A DNA stretch of 64,000 nucleotides. Source: Peromyscus leucopus (Eukaryota > Chordata > Mammalia > Rodentia > Cricetidae). The position numbers were made by a program, and so were the translations under genes. This document shows, one piece after another, positions 1 through 9,360 of this stretch. The stretch is from the NCBI RefSeq assembly GCF_004664715.2, contig NC_051073.1, forward strand, positions 62,114,379-62,178,378, given 5' to 3'. Under the pieces are notes generated by a model, which worked only from the letters and a program-made list of their open reading frames with translations, made no database searches and was not told the origin of the DNA. Every line of letters starts with the position of its first letter. Position 1 is the first letter of the stretch.

Positions 1-667
1 CAGATTAAGGGCATTATCTGTGCGACTCAAGGCTCATTGCCAGCAGGAACACCCACCTCCCCACAGACCATGTGGACGCAGAGCATGGGTGACCATCTGT
101 CCCGGGGCCAGGGAGGCTGGATGTCCGCAAAGGACTCCAGGATCTCTGCCGATGTGAGGCCTCGATTACTCTTCTTACTGAGTTTACTGAGTGGTGTGTG
201 ATGGCCAATCAAAGCGGCCAGGAAAATCTTAAGAGATTATTGTAAAACTCTGGCTCCCTGAATCACTGATGGCTACTGTGTTGTATTTGGTTGTCATTTC
301 CTTTTTCTCCTAAGTGACATCCTTTGAGGCATTGGCAGAAACCGGACAGAGGCCATGCCTGAATCCTTGGCCACACTGGTGTAACTTTTAGCCGTTTGCA
401 ACAGGTCATGGATTTCAGTTCTTCTAATCTTACTCTTCAAACGTCCCTGACCCAGGCTGGGCTTAGGGCAACAGAGGGTAGGCACCACGTGGACAATGGT
501 CTGCGGGGGCACCAAGAGATCAGGAGACCTCCTCGGAGAAAATCCGGATTATTCCAGTTCCTCCCTAGGTTCCTCCTTTCCCTGAAGCCTCCATCCTGCT
601 CACCCCCAAAACAAACGGAACAGAGGCTACAAAGGCTACATGGGCAAGAGGAAAGCATGACAGCATG

Positions 668-669
<2 letters not shown>

Positions 670-715
<46 letters not shown>
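670..715. repeat. (CT)n microsatellite
   Basis: An uninterrupted CT dinucleotide run of about 45 bases that directly abuts the next SINE. Confidence 0.95.
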
Positions 716-716
<1 letters not shown>

Positions 717-717
<1 letters not shown>

Positions 718-878
718 TAGATTTACTTATTCATGTATTTTATGTATACACCAGAAGAAAGAATCCGATCTCATTACAGATGGTTATGAGCCACCATGTG
801 GGTGCTGGGAGTTGAACTCAGGACCTCTGGAAGAGCAGTCAGTGCTCTTAACCACTGAGCCATCTCTCCAGCCCCAAG
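717..878 (-). mobile_element. B3/B2 SINE
   Basis: The reverse complement starts with the tRNA-derived head GGCTGGAGAGATGGCTCAG and carries the box-B-like part GAGTTCAACTCCCAGC. It ends in the B3-type tail before the CT run. Confidence 0.9.
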
Positions 879-1395
879 CATGGCTCTCCTAAGGCTTCAA
901 TCCTTACCTTATTGAATTTTCCCCAGTTCAGTCGCCGATAGAGTCCCTTCGCTACACTCACCTCCCTGTGAGCTGGGGAGAGTCCCTGCCTTAGGAAGGG
1001 GATTCCTGTGTCAGCCTCCTCAAGCTTGACCTCACAAAACAGCACCCCTCCCTCAAATTACCCTCACAAGATGGAGCCCTGAGCCTGAGCACCGACTTAT
1101 TGACACCTGCCTTGAGTTCCTGAGTAGCCCTGCGAGTTATCAGTTCCTTACACACCACTGTATTCAGAACATCCCACAAAACGCCCTACAGTATCCCTGT
1201 TACTTTTCCGCAGTGGGAAAGTCAGTAAATGTCTTCCAAGCTCTTAATTCTTTCCTCTGGAACTCAGCTAAACGAGGGTCTGCACAGCATGTGTCTGTAG
1301 GGACCTCCAGAGCTGCTTTCCCCTCCATGGCTCACGGTGCCTCAGTTTCCCTGTCTTGGGCCAGTGACTCAGAAGTTCACAAGTACTAGGCAGTC

Positions 1396-1408
1396 GGGGG
1401 GGGGGGGG
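1396..1408 (+). repeat. G13 homopolymer
   Basis: Thirteen consecutive G residues, a likely slippage site. Confidence 0.9.
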
Positions 1409-1724
1409 CAAGAGTACCGTTGAACTTGCCTTTGAGGTTTTATGAGGGTAGGAAATCTTTTCTTACTCAATTCTACGAAATACCTCTATGTTCCAAGGAT
1501 GAGCAAGTTGGAAGAAAGTTTGTGAAACATGTGAGATAGACAAAAAAAAAAGTGAAAACTGGACAAAGTCTTGCCAATCCCAGCCAGGCCTGTAGCAACA
1601 GCAGAGTCCAGTGCGTGCCCTGCACCCCTCACAGGAAGATCAGAGGCTAACAGCACCCTGACTCTGTTCACGGCACGTTCTATTATTTTTACTTTCAGTT
1701 TACCCAGAAGGCTAGGAGGAACCA

Positions 1725-1790
1725 GGCCCTTCCATTTCACAGACGGGGAAACTGAGAGCCAAGGACAGGGCACTGCCAAGGTCCTAAGGG
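1725..1790 (+). mobile_element. MIR-like relic
   Basis: The string CACAGACGGGGAAACTGAG, followed by an aagg-rich stretch and GCCAAGGTC, resembles the MIR core. The match is short and from memory. Confidence 0.4.
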
Positions 1791-2474
1791 CAGTACATTA
1801 GGATTCCACCCAGGCCGTGGCATTTTCTTCCACCAGAAAAAGGAACTAGAAACAAAGACAGCAGGGACAGGAGCTGGGTTCCCATTCTGTGACCCGGGCA
1901 GCGCCTGCCTGCAGAGCAGCTGGCTGGGGAGGAAGGGGCTCCCCGACAGTCTCTAGTGTCTGGAAGAAGGGGTTCAACCTCTCAGCTCCCCTCTCCCCAC
2001 CCCCAGTACCCCTGCTCTTAAGGTTGGCTAGGTAGCTCGTTTTCTCTGAAAGTGCACCCTTTGTCCTTTATGATATCCTAAGTGCTAGAAGCCTTTCAAA
2101 CTCTGAAATCCGTTATTTAGTTACACTGGAAAGTCAGGCTCTGGACCTGGAGAGACAGACCAGTTCTACATCTGTCCGGGGGAGAAAAGGCTGCATTGGA
2201 GCGACAGTAGCCAGAAGTTACCACCCCACGAGGTGGGAGAGGCGCTTTGGGGGTCTTCTTTTTGTAAAAGGGACATGGGTGTGAGCTACCCCAATGAAAG
2301 AGTTTTCTTCCAAAGCTCCGGGAGGGAAACGCATGGGTACACCTTACCAGTGGCCAGGGACAGCGTCTCTCCCTCCCGGGCCACTCTCACAGTTCCCCCC
2401 CACGCGGGGGTCCACGGAGCCGCGGCCCGGAGCGCCCACGCCCCCTGGGCCCCACGCTGGTGGCTCTCACTCAC

Positions 2475-2715
2475 CCGCGCTCACGTCTCTGGGGACCCGG
2501 CCAGAACGTCCCCGCCGGGTCATGACGCCGGGCCCGGGGGCCGTGTGTCCGGGGCCAGGCGGCGAAGGCGGCCCCGCGGCCGGGAGGGGCGCGCGGCCGG
2601 CCGGGGAGGGAAGGGGGCCCCGCGTCCTGGGGGTGGCGGGCGGTGGCAGCAGCAGCAGCGGTAGCAGCAGCAGCAGCAGCGGCGGCGGCCACCGCGGGGC
2701 GCGCGGCGAGGCCAT
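2475..2715 (-). CDS. Heg1: Heg1 first coding exon: signal peptide and start of ectodomain (partial)
   Basis: HEG1 is a large type I membrane glycoprotein of endothelium and heart. It has a mucin-like ectodomain, EGF-like domains and a cytoplasmic tail that binds KRIT1/CCM1, and it supports vessel and junction integrity. On the minus strand the ATG at 2715 sits in a textbook Kozak context (GCCGCCACCATGG). The peptide begins MASPRAPRWPPP, then a leucine core interrupted by one proline, and then a Pro/Arg-rich stretch; this matches my memory of the human N-terminus. Residues 1 to about 27 form the signal peptide. The exon ends after SGRVPRDVSAG with a split Gly/Asp codon before GTGAGT; a second possible donor (GTGAGC) sits 10 nt earlier. 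The ectodomain start is shorter than in human. The remaining exons lie left of the window. Slc12a8 upstream on the same strand supports the identity. Confidence 0.92.
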
Positions 2716-2736
2716 GGTGGCGGCGGCCGCCCGCGC

Positions 2737-2742
2737 TCACAT
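2737..2742 (-). promoter_or_regulatory. Heg1: AUG-stop minimal upstream ORF in Heg1 leader
   Basis: Reading the minus strand, ATGTGA occurs 21 nt before the main start codon, so the upstream AUG is followed directly by UGA. The base at -3 is G, a fair initiation context. If the leader includes it, it could hold ribosomes and lower translation of the main frame. Confidence 0.6.
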
Positions 2743-2860
2743 GCCGGGCGCCGGGCCGAGGGCGGCGGCGAGAGGAGCGGGGTGCGAGCGCGCTCCCAGC
2801 CGCAAAAGTTGTGCGAGCCGCGGGAGGGCGGAGGCGGCCCCGGCGCCACCACCACACGCC

Positions 2861-2970
2861 GCCAATCAGCCCGGGCGGGTCGCGGGGCGGGCGGCTCCTC
2901 CTCGGTTGACATCACCAGCCCCGCGCGGGGGCCCGGGGGCGGGGAGAGGGCAGGAAGAGGGCGGGGGCGG
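2861..2970 (-). promoter_or_regulatory. Heg1: CCAAT box, CRE/AP-1-like site and GC boxes
   Basis: The plus strand shows GCCAATCAGC at 2861-2870, TGACATCA at 2907-2914, GGGGCGGG near 2884 and GGGCGGGGGCGG at about 2959-2970. Their spacing upstream of the exon suits a minus-strand promoter. Factor binding is inferred from motif shape only. Confidence 0.55.
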
Positions 2971-2977
2971 TCTAGGT

Positions 2978-3019
2978 CCCCCGGGTGAGCTCACGGAACC
3001 CCCGGGTGAGCTCATGGAG
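2978..3019. repeat. Two tandem 21-bp units upstream of Heg1
   Basis: Units 2978-2998 and 2999-3019 both read CCCCCGGGTGAGCTCA and differ at two positions in the last five bases. They lie at the upstream edge of the CpG island. Confidence 0.85.
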
Positions 3020-3544
3020 CCCCCGCGCAACTTTTGTCATGGGCCCACGCCCTGGAGCATCGCTTTGGGTTTTAGAGAAATGGAATGGGGTGGGGGGTGG
3101 GGGCCACTTTCCCAGCTCCTTAGTCACACAGTAGGTCTGCGAAAAGTAGGTCCTGGCAATGTAATGGATACCAAGTGAGTATACAGCGTGATTTCAGAGG
3201 ACCGAGAAGTGGAGCCTAGACCCTGCTCCGCACCATGCGCCTGCGTTGCCCTTAAGGCTCTAAAGAGGCCCCAACCCACCGTTGCCCTTTTGGGTCCCCT
3301 GCACCAGTGATAAGCTTGTGTCAGCCATCCTGGGTGTCTGAGGCGGGAACCCTCATCTTCTTTGAGGTTCACAAGCTTTCTTCCCTTCCCTTGCTGTCAC
3401 TGTCTTTGGCTTACACCGGAGTTCTGCAGAGATGTCGCTGCCGGGACACTCCAACAGGCCATGGGGAAAAGAAAACTGTGAACTGAGGCTCGGGGAGGGG
3501 CAAACCCACAGCAAGGAAAAGGACAGCAATTTGCAAATGAGACC

Positions 3545-3570
3545 AAAAAAAAAAAAAAAAAAAAAAAAAA
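3545..3570 (+). repeat. A26 homopolymer
   Basis: Twenty-six A residues with no recognisable SINE body upstream, so either a slippage tract or the tail of an unrecognised retroposed fragment. Confidence 0.9.
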
Positions 3571-4069
3571 CCGATACACACAGCCTACACTGAAGTTGAA
3601 AGGAAATCTTTAGAAAGGGCGATGTTGCAAGATTGGGTGTCAATAAATTTGCTGGTTTAAAAAGTTCCCCGCCCCTAGAAAACAAATGATACAGTGTCCA
3701 AAATTTAGGACCCAGATCTCTTTGTAAGAAAGAGCAGCTCAAAATGGGGAAACAACTTGCTTAAGGCTGTAGAAGAAGCAACAATTAAAGGATTTCTCAC
3801 TGAACGACCATGTGGCTTCGTTCTTGCCTCATAGTTTACAGTTGTCAATAATTCAGACAATGTCTCAACCAAAATGGAAACCACAGCTCCCTCGGGATGC
3901 TCTCAGATGTGCTGGGGTCCTTTGTTTACCAAGTGCTCAGGAAATGGGCTTGTCCCTTTCCCCCCATTTCTCTGCCTCCCTCTGTCTCCAAGCCTCCATG
4001 ACCCACCTCCAGGGGACGGAGATCAGAATGTCCAGGGCAGCTGCAGATGGGCCTAGACCCATTTTCTGG

Positions 4070-4090
4070 TGACTCAGTATGAGTGAGTCA
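4070..4090. promoter_or_regulatory. Paired AP-1-type sites
   Basis: TGACTCA at 4070-4076 and TGAGTCA at 4084-4090 are both perfect AP-1 cores, spaced 14 bp start to start and about 1.35 kb upstream of the Heg1 start codon. Possible distal enhancer; inference only. Confidence 0.35.
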
Positions 4091-4233
4091 TTTGGCAGAA
4101 AACAAAGGATGCTCGGTATAAACGAGCTTACCTTAGACCAGTGGGCAAAGAGCAGAGAATTGGGGTTGGTGTTTATGGAAGTACAGAAGAAACCTAACTT
4201 TTCAGGTCCTCACATGAAGTGTTCAGACCTTTC

Positions 4234-4234
4234 A

Positions 4235-4281
<47 letters not shown>

Positions 4282-4301
4282 ATCAATCAATCAATCAATC
4301 C
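4234..4301. repeat. (ATAA)n passing into (AATC)n
   Basis: About twelve ATAA units followed by about four AATC units, showing one tetranucleotide repeat mutating into another. Confidence 0.95.
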
Positions 4302-4755
4302 AAGCATGAACCCAGCTCAACATCTTTGGACACAGCTCCTGTTAACGGACAGGACTATGCCGCAGCCCAGATCCAGCTAGACAAGCTCCACGCAGCCAGT
4401 ACACTGTGCTCAGAGGCTCTGGTCTCTACAGCTCCCTCCCTTCAACAGGAAGGAAGACTAGCCAAAGACCAAGTCACCCTTTCAGGCAAACAGGAAAGTT
4501 TAAGATTTCAAGACTTCTATGTGCATTCAGAAAGCTCACTTGGGAATCTCACCTTGCCTCCGATGGATGCCCCAGGGCATTGCACCTGCCACCTGCTCCT
4601 CCCATTATGCATCAGATTTATCTCTCTAATCTCTCTACCATCTAAGTCAATGGAACATCAGAGTAACTGCCAGCTTAACCAGTGGATAAAGGGGGAGACC
4701 CAGAGGGAACCCTGCAAAGGTTGACCACAGTGTAGATGAGTCCTAGTATCTTTTC

Positions 4756-4823
4756 CTCTCCTGGGACAAAGCAAGAGGAATCAGCAGGGAGGCCATACTT
4801 GGGACAGAAACTTGCAAACAGCA
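4756..4823 (+). repeat. 68-bp direct duplication, copy 1
   Basis: Matches 5825-5892 at 66 of 68 positions in the same orientation, with unrelated flanks. It begins CTCTCCTGGGACAAAGCAAG and ends GCAAACAGCA. It is not a repeat family I recognise. Confidence 0.9.
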
Positions 4824-5296
4824 ATCAACCTGGTCTTAGAAACTGCTTCTTCTCCTGATTTTACCACTGTTTAACTGATCTGAGCCTTACCTTCTTCGTC
4901 TTTAAAACAGACTGTCCTAGATGATTGCTACGGAATGTTCTGTCCCTGATGTTTTACGGTGCAGGGGCAAGGCTGTTGAAACAGGTGCCTAAGGACATAT
5001 AAGTGGGGCACAGTGAAACCACCAAACTGGACCGCTCCGTGGGTGCAGCTGAAAGAAAGGTGTATTATAAATGTGAAAGAAAAAAATAATAATCAGAGGC
5101 ATTTGGGAAGTCCAAAGCAGCCATGGCTCCCTCTCAGGGACAGAGGGATACAAGAGGAGAACACTGGCCTTGGGAGCAGAGAAAAAACATGGAGAAAGAA
5201 TGAGGGGATGAAGCAAGAGTGGGAAAACCCCACGGAGAACAGGTAGCTGCAGGGTGGGAGGAGGGATTGGGACAGCCTGGTCTGAAGGAGCATCGT

Positions 5297-5321
5297 GGGG
5301 GCGGGGGTGGGGGTGGGGGGG
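5297..5321 (+). repeat. G-rich tract with quadruplex potential
   Basis: Several runs of four to seven G separated by single C or T residues, enough for an intramolecular G-quadruplex on the plus strand. Confidence 0.7.
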
Positions 5322-5824
5322 TGAGAAGGACCAGAAGGCTAGTGTGGGGGCTTTGATATTCATAACAGGTACCAGGGAATAGAGGAGTCTGGAGGTTAGC
5401 ATGGACTTTGGTATATAACCGCAGCTTTATACCAAGGGAAATGGCCCTTTCTGGCAGGAAGGTTTCTGAAGAATGCCACCAGCAATCCTTCTAGTCACTG
5501 CCTTTTGGGGCTTGGTGTCTCTTCCCCTGCAATACAAAAACACAGACGAGAGTCCTGATCATCTCAGGTGACCTAAAAGAGCTTCTCTCTGGAGCCAGGG
5601 GCAGAAATAAGATGGCCTCGCAGATCTGGTCCAGCCTTGGGACTCTTTGTTGATCAAGACTGAAAACATCTCAGGCCAAACTCGAGGGATCTGTGGGCTA
5701 GGGCTGCAGAGGTAGGTGTGAGGGCACACCATGGGGCTATCAGGGAAGTCGACAGGAATCTGGTGTCTGCCTCCTGATACTACATGGCGTCAAAGCACTT
5801 ATGCCTTGGTTTTAACAACTAAGA

Positions 5825-5892
5825 CTCTCCTGGGACAAAGCAAGAGGAATCAGCAAGGAGGCCATACTTAGGACAGAAACTTGCAAACAGCA
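5825..5892 (+). repeat. 68-bp direct duplication, copy 2
   Basis: Second copy of 4756-4823, starting 1069 bp further right. The two differences are single-base G/A changes. Confidence 0.9.
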
Positions 5893-7070
5893 GGTTTCCT
5901 TCATTCAGCAGCTCAACCCCAGGATGTGTCCTTCTTGTTCACTGAACAGCCTTCCACTCCATGTGAGGTCTGTGAGGTGGCTCCTGATCAGACTCTTTTA
6001 GGGGTGTGCAGTCTGCTGGCTCTGCCATTCTGTAATACGTGGCTTCCAGCTTTGCTTTGGGAGTCAGCCTTGCCATCAGCCAGGGGTGAAAAGAACATTG
6101 AGGTAAGCAGGAGAAACTCTGATGAGCCCGACCTGGGAGGAGCAGGCCTGACTTCCTCTTCCAGTCCACTAGGGAGAATATGACAATAGGCTGCACCCAA
6201 CTGGGAAGGAAGCTGGGAAACGGGGCCTAGACACAAAGGCAAAGAGGAGGAGGAGGAGGAAGAAAGGTTTGGGTGGACCGCTGTCAATGTCTACCACCTG
6301 GCGTCAGGGTGCGTGGAAGGGAAAGGGAGCACCAGCGTTTCCTTCTTTGTATAAAAAGGGTAGTGAATCGGGCGATCTCTCTGGGCCCAGCTACTTAGAT
6401 AGTCTTCAGTTTACATAAGATGCCCCAAAGTGAATAAGCAAAACAGGCTCCAGTGCAGCATGCCCTCTGCCCATTGGTCAGCAGAGAGGACCTTGGGTTT
6501 TCTCCAAGTTCTGTCCCTAAGCTGTTCCCATTCCTCAGCCAAGTCAAGTGATCGCTCTTGACTTCAGTGTCCCCAATTGTCCATTGAGAAGAAAATCCAT
6601 TCCCTTCCGATGCCTCCCCGGGGTTGGTCTGAGGCTATGATGAGGTCACCCAGAGCTCTTCTGAGCATCATCGTGCTCTCTACACAGTGCTGTTACCAGC
6701 AGGGCCTCTCAAGTGTGCCCACTCTGCTCCTGGGCACATGTGGCAGCACAGGACAGCATTGCCATGGCTGGGATCCAGTGGCAACTGCGTGGCAGACCAT
6801 TCCCGGGATGCCCAAGATTCTGGTGACTGGGGGGGTTCCAGAGGTTGGCAACTTAGTCAACAGACACTTGAATTGAGCTTAGCCTGGGGGCAGAGGGCTG
6901 GCTTTAGGCATCATTGTGGAAGGCTAGCCAGTTTCTCATGCTAAGCCATCCTGGGTCTTGTTTATTCATCTTCTCATCTGCTTGTCTCTCCTCCCACTCA
7001 ATTTATGAGCTGCTTTCTTGGAACTTCTGCACTTTACTAATAGAACCCGACACAATGCCGCCTTTTATTT

Positions 7071-7150
7071 AGTCATTCAATAAATATTCTGGGATTACCC
7101 TGTGCCTGGCTCCGTGCTGGGGGTGGGATGAGTCTCTGACCTCAGAGCTT
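7071..7150 (+). mobile_element. Ancient mammalian repeat relic (L2/MIR-like)
   Basis: TCATTCAATAAATATTCTG followed by GTGCCTGGCTCCGTGCTGGG matches a common old mammalian repeat end known to me. The exact family is not assigned. Confidence 0.4.
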
Positions 7151-7385
7151 AAAGGTCTGAAGGAGACAGCCATCTCAAGAGCCTCCCTGTAAACCTGTGT
7201 CTAGGGAAGGGCCCTGAAGAAGAGCACTCAGGAGATCATGCCATGCCCCTGTAAAATGAGGTTGAGCCATGATCTGATCGCTGTCTAGGTTGTTAGCCAG
7301 GTCCATAGGGAACTGGAAGAATATGCACAAGCCTGAATGCAGGAAGACTTGGAATAAGATAAATGTAAAGAAAAAAGAAAACCAG

Positions 7386-7601
7386 GAGCTGGAGAGATGG
7401 CTCAAAGGTTAAGAGCACTGGCTGCTACTGGGTTCAATCCCCAGCACCCATGTGGAAGTTTGTAGCTGTCTATAACTCCAGTTCCAGAAGATCTGATGTC
7501 CTCTTCTGGCTTCACAGGCACTCCATGAATGTGATGCATAGACAGACAAGCAGATGAAATACCCATAATATAAAATAAGATTTTACATTTTTAAAAAAAA
7601 G
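7386..7601 (+). mobile_element. B2/B3 SINE
   Basis: Starts GAGCTGGAGAGATGGCTCA, has the box-B-like GGTTCAATCCCCAGCACCC and a B2 tail with AATATAAAATAAG, then an A run. Confidence 0.9.
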
Positions 7602-8039
7602 TGAGAGAAGAAATCCAGGATGGCTGGAGCCCAGTGAATAAGGAAGAGCAGGAAGGTGACCCAGCCCAAAGACTGTGAGGTTGCTTAGACCAGGGATGCC
7701 CAGGAGCAGAGTGGGCACATGTGAGAGGCCCTGCTGGTAACAGCATTGTGTAGAGAATCTGTGCTTTAAGAGATTAGGAAGACACGCTCAGATTTTAGCT
7801 CAGAGAGATGGGGTACAGTTGAGATTGGTTACAGTGGGGTGTAAGGGGTGGGGCGAGGGGTGATATGATACACAATTGAACATCATCATTCAGTGATGAG
7901 AGGAATGGTCCAGAAATGAGAGCTGGTATCTTCAAGTTGAGTGAGGAAAGGACAGTTCTCTGACGGGAGTAACAGCAGCAAGTTCCAAGGATGCTATGCG
8001 TTTGAGAGGTCATGGGAAGTAAAAATCCACGAGCAATGG

Positions 8040-8950
8040 TGGCCAAGGCTTCCCGAGTTTCTGGCTTGTATAGTTGGGTAGACGCTGGTGCCGTTCACAA
8101 GGAAGAGAGGACAAGGGATGAGCAGTAGGTCTTTGAAGTCAAGACCATTGATTGGGTTTTGGGCATTGGTCCCAGGTGACCTGGAGACATCCATATGGCA
8201 GTGTCAAGTATACCTTTGAGCCTGTGGAATGGGAGCTGAGAGAAGTCCAAGTCTGAGGTCTCAATTGAAGTAGAAGGGGGGGAGATTACCTATGGAAGGG
8301 AGAACAGTTAGTCAAAGAGCCCCAAACATGAGTTCTAGAGAACCCGACATGACATGCCCTAGAGAGCAGGCCCCGCCAGAAGGAGACTGGAACGGATCCA
8401 TGGAGAGGGTGGAGGAGAGTAGGGGTGGAGGGTGGGGGGGTTGGTGAGTGGGTGGTGGTAGTATCATCAGAGCCAAGAGAAGGAGGGTGTGGTCAACCCA
8501 AGAAGGTCAAGTAAGGCAAAGACTGAGAGAATCCATTGCTTTTGGCAACGTTTTGTGACCAGGGATCATAACAAGAAGGGTGACTGGAACAGAAGCCACA
8601 TGAGAGGCTTGCAGAGGGGTGAGAGGTGAAACCCGGCTGGCTGAGAGAATGTCTCAAGAGGGTTGGCTTTGGTGGACAAAGTGAGTCGGGCTCCTGACTA
8701 CAGGGGTGAGGAGTGGGGGAGCTGTGTTTTTTTCAGTGCAGAATTTGGACAGGGAAAGCATCTGCTTGGGAGGGGGAGAAGGACAAAGGTGTGAAGGTGA
8801 TGATGGGAAGGCAGAGGATGCAGGAGGGGATGTCAGAGGGGATGCAGGCTGCAGTGGGTATAAGGACCGGAAGGGAGGATGGAGCGGGGAGCGGGGAGAC
8901 CAGGGTCCAGCCAAGGGTCCGCCGAATCTCTGCCTCAGGACCTCCATTTC
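8040..8950 (+). mobile_element. Ancient eutherian interspersed repeat relic
   Basis: Phrases such as ACATCCATATGGCAGTGTCAAG and GGTCAAGTAAGGCAAAGACTGAG resemble an old repeat common in mammals. The family name is not assigned. Part of it (8617-8793) recurs at 12011-12185. Confidence 0.45.
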
Positions 8951-9261
8951 CTGAGTAAGGGGATAAGGCTATCTGTGAGATGAAAGGACTGAAGTGATGG
9001 GCTAGAGGGATGTGAGACTGGGAAGAACATGCAGCTAGTTTCCTACCAAGGTACCGTCAACGTGGGGAAACTTAGGACGGGAATCCATCCTCTGACAGGA
9101 TTCTGACTGCGGGGTCTGAGGCAGGAACGGCTCTCGCCTCTTCCTAGCATCTAGTGGTACCCAGCAATCCTTGGCTTGCAGTCTGTGCCCCTCTGGACAT
9201 GGGCATCCTCCCTCTCTATGCCTCCTCCTAAGGACCTGGACAGTGGTTTAGGGCCCTCTGG

Positions 9262-9360
9262 AATCCAGTATGGCCTTGTTTTAACTTGATTACATCAGCA
9301 AAGCCTATTTTCAAATAAGATCACACCCACATATTCTAGGAGTTAGAACACAAAGGGTAA
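9262..9360 (+). mobile_element. MLT1-like MaLR relic
   Basis: TTTTAACTTGATTACATCAG, AGCCTATTTTCAAATAAGAT and CACACCCACATATTCTAGGAG resemble the 5' half of old MaLR LTRs. Confidence 0.4.

Larger units (their letters stand above)
1..2474 (-). other. Heg1: Heg1 intron 1 (donor-side part)
   Basis: This is the stretch directly downstream of the Heg1 exon 1 splice donor on the minus strand. It starts with the strong donor GTGAGT (complement of 2469-2474) and runs off the left edge of the window. It holds a CT microsatellite, one B3/B2 SINE, a short G run and a possible MIR relic. I recognise nothing in 1-660, 893-1720 or 1800-2370, and open frames there look like chance. Confidence 0.8.
2390..3060. 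promoter_or_regulatory. Heg1: CpG island / Heg1 promoter region
   Basis: This block is extremely GC-rich and CpG-dense compared with the AT-rich surroundings. It spans the Heg1 first exon and upstream DNA. It has no clear TATA box but has GC boxes and an inverted CCAAT box, as expected of a CpG-island promoter firing on the minus strand. The transcription start was not located; it probably lies between about 2760 and 2900. Confidence 0.88.

Noticed and set aside
2802..3042. Inverted CAAAAGTTG / CAACTTTTG pair in the Heg1 promoter
   Set aside because: Nine-base inverted pair over about 220 bp is expected by chance often enough; no further pairing supports a structure.
2294..3178. Long plus-strand open frame (294 codons) across the CpG island
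   Set aside because: It is the antisense of the Heg1 exon and promoter. High GC removes stops by chance, and the composition is Gly/Arg/Ala/Pro-rich with no domain.
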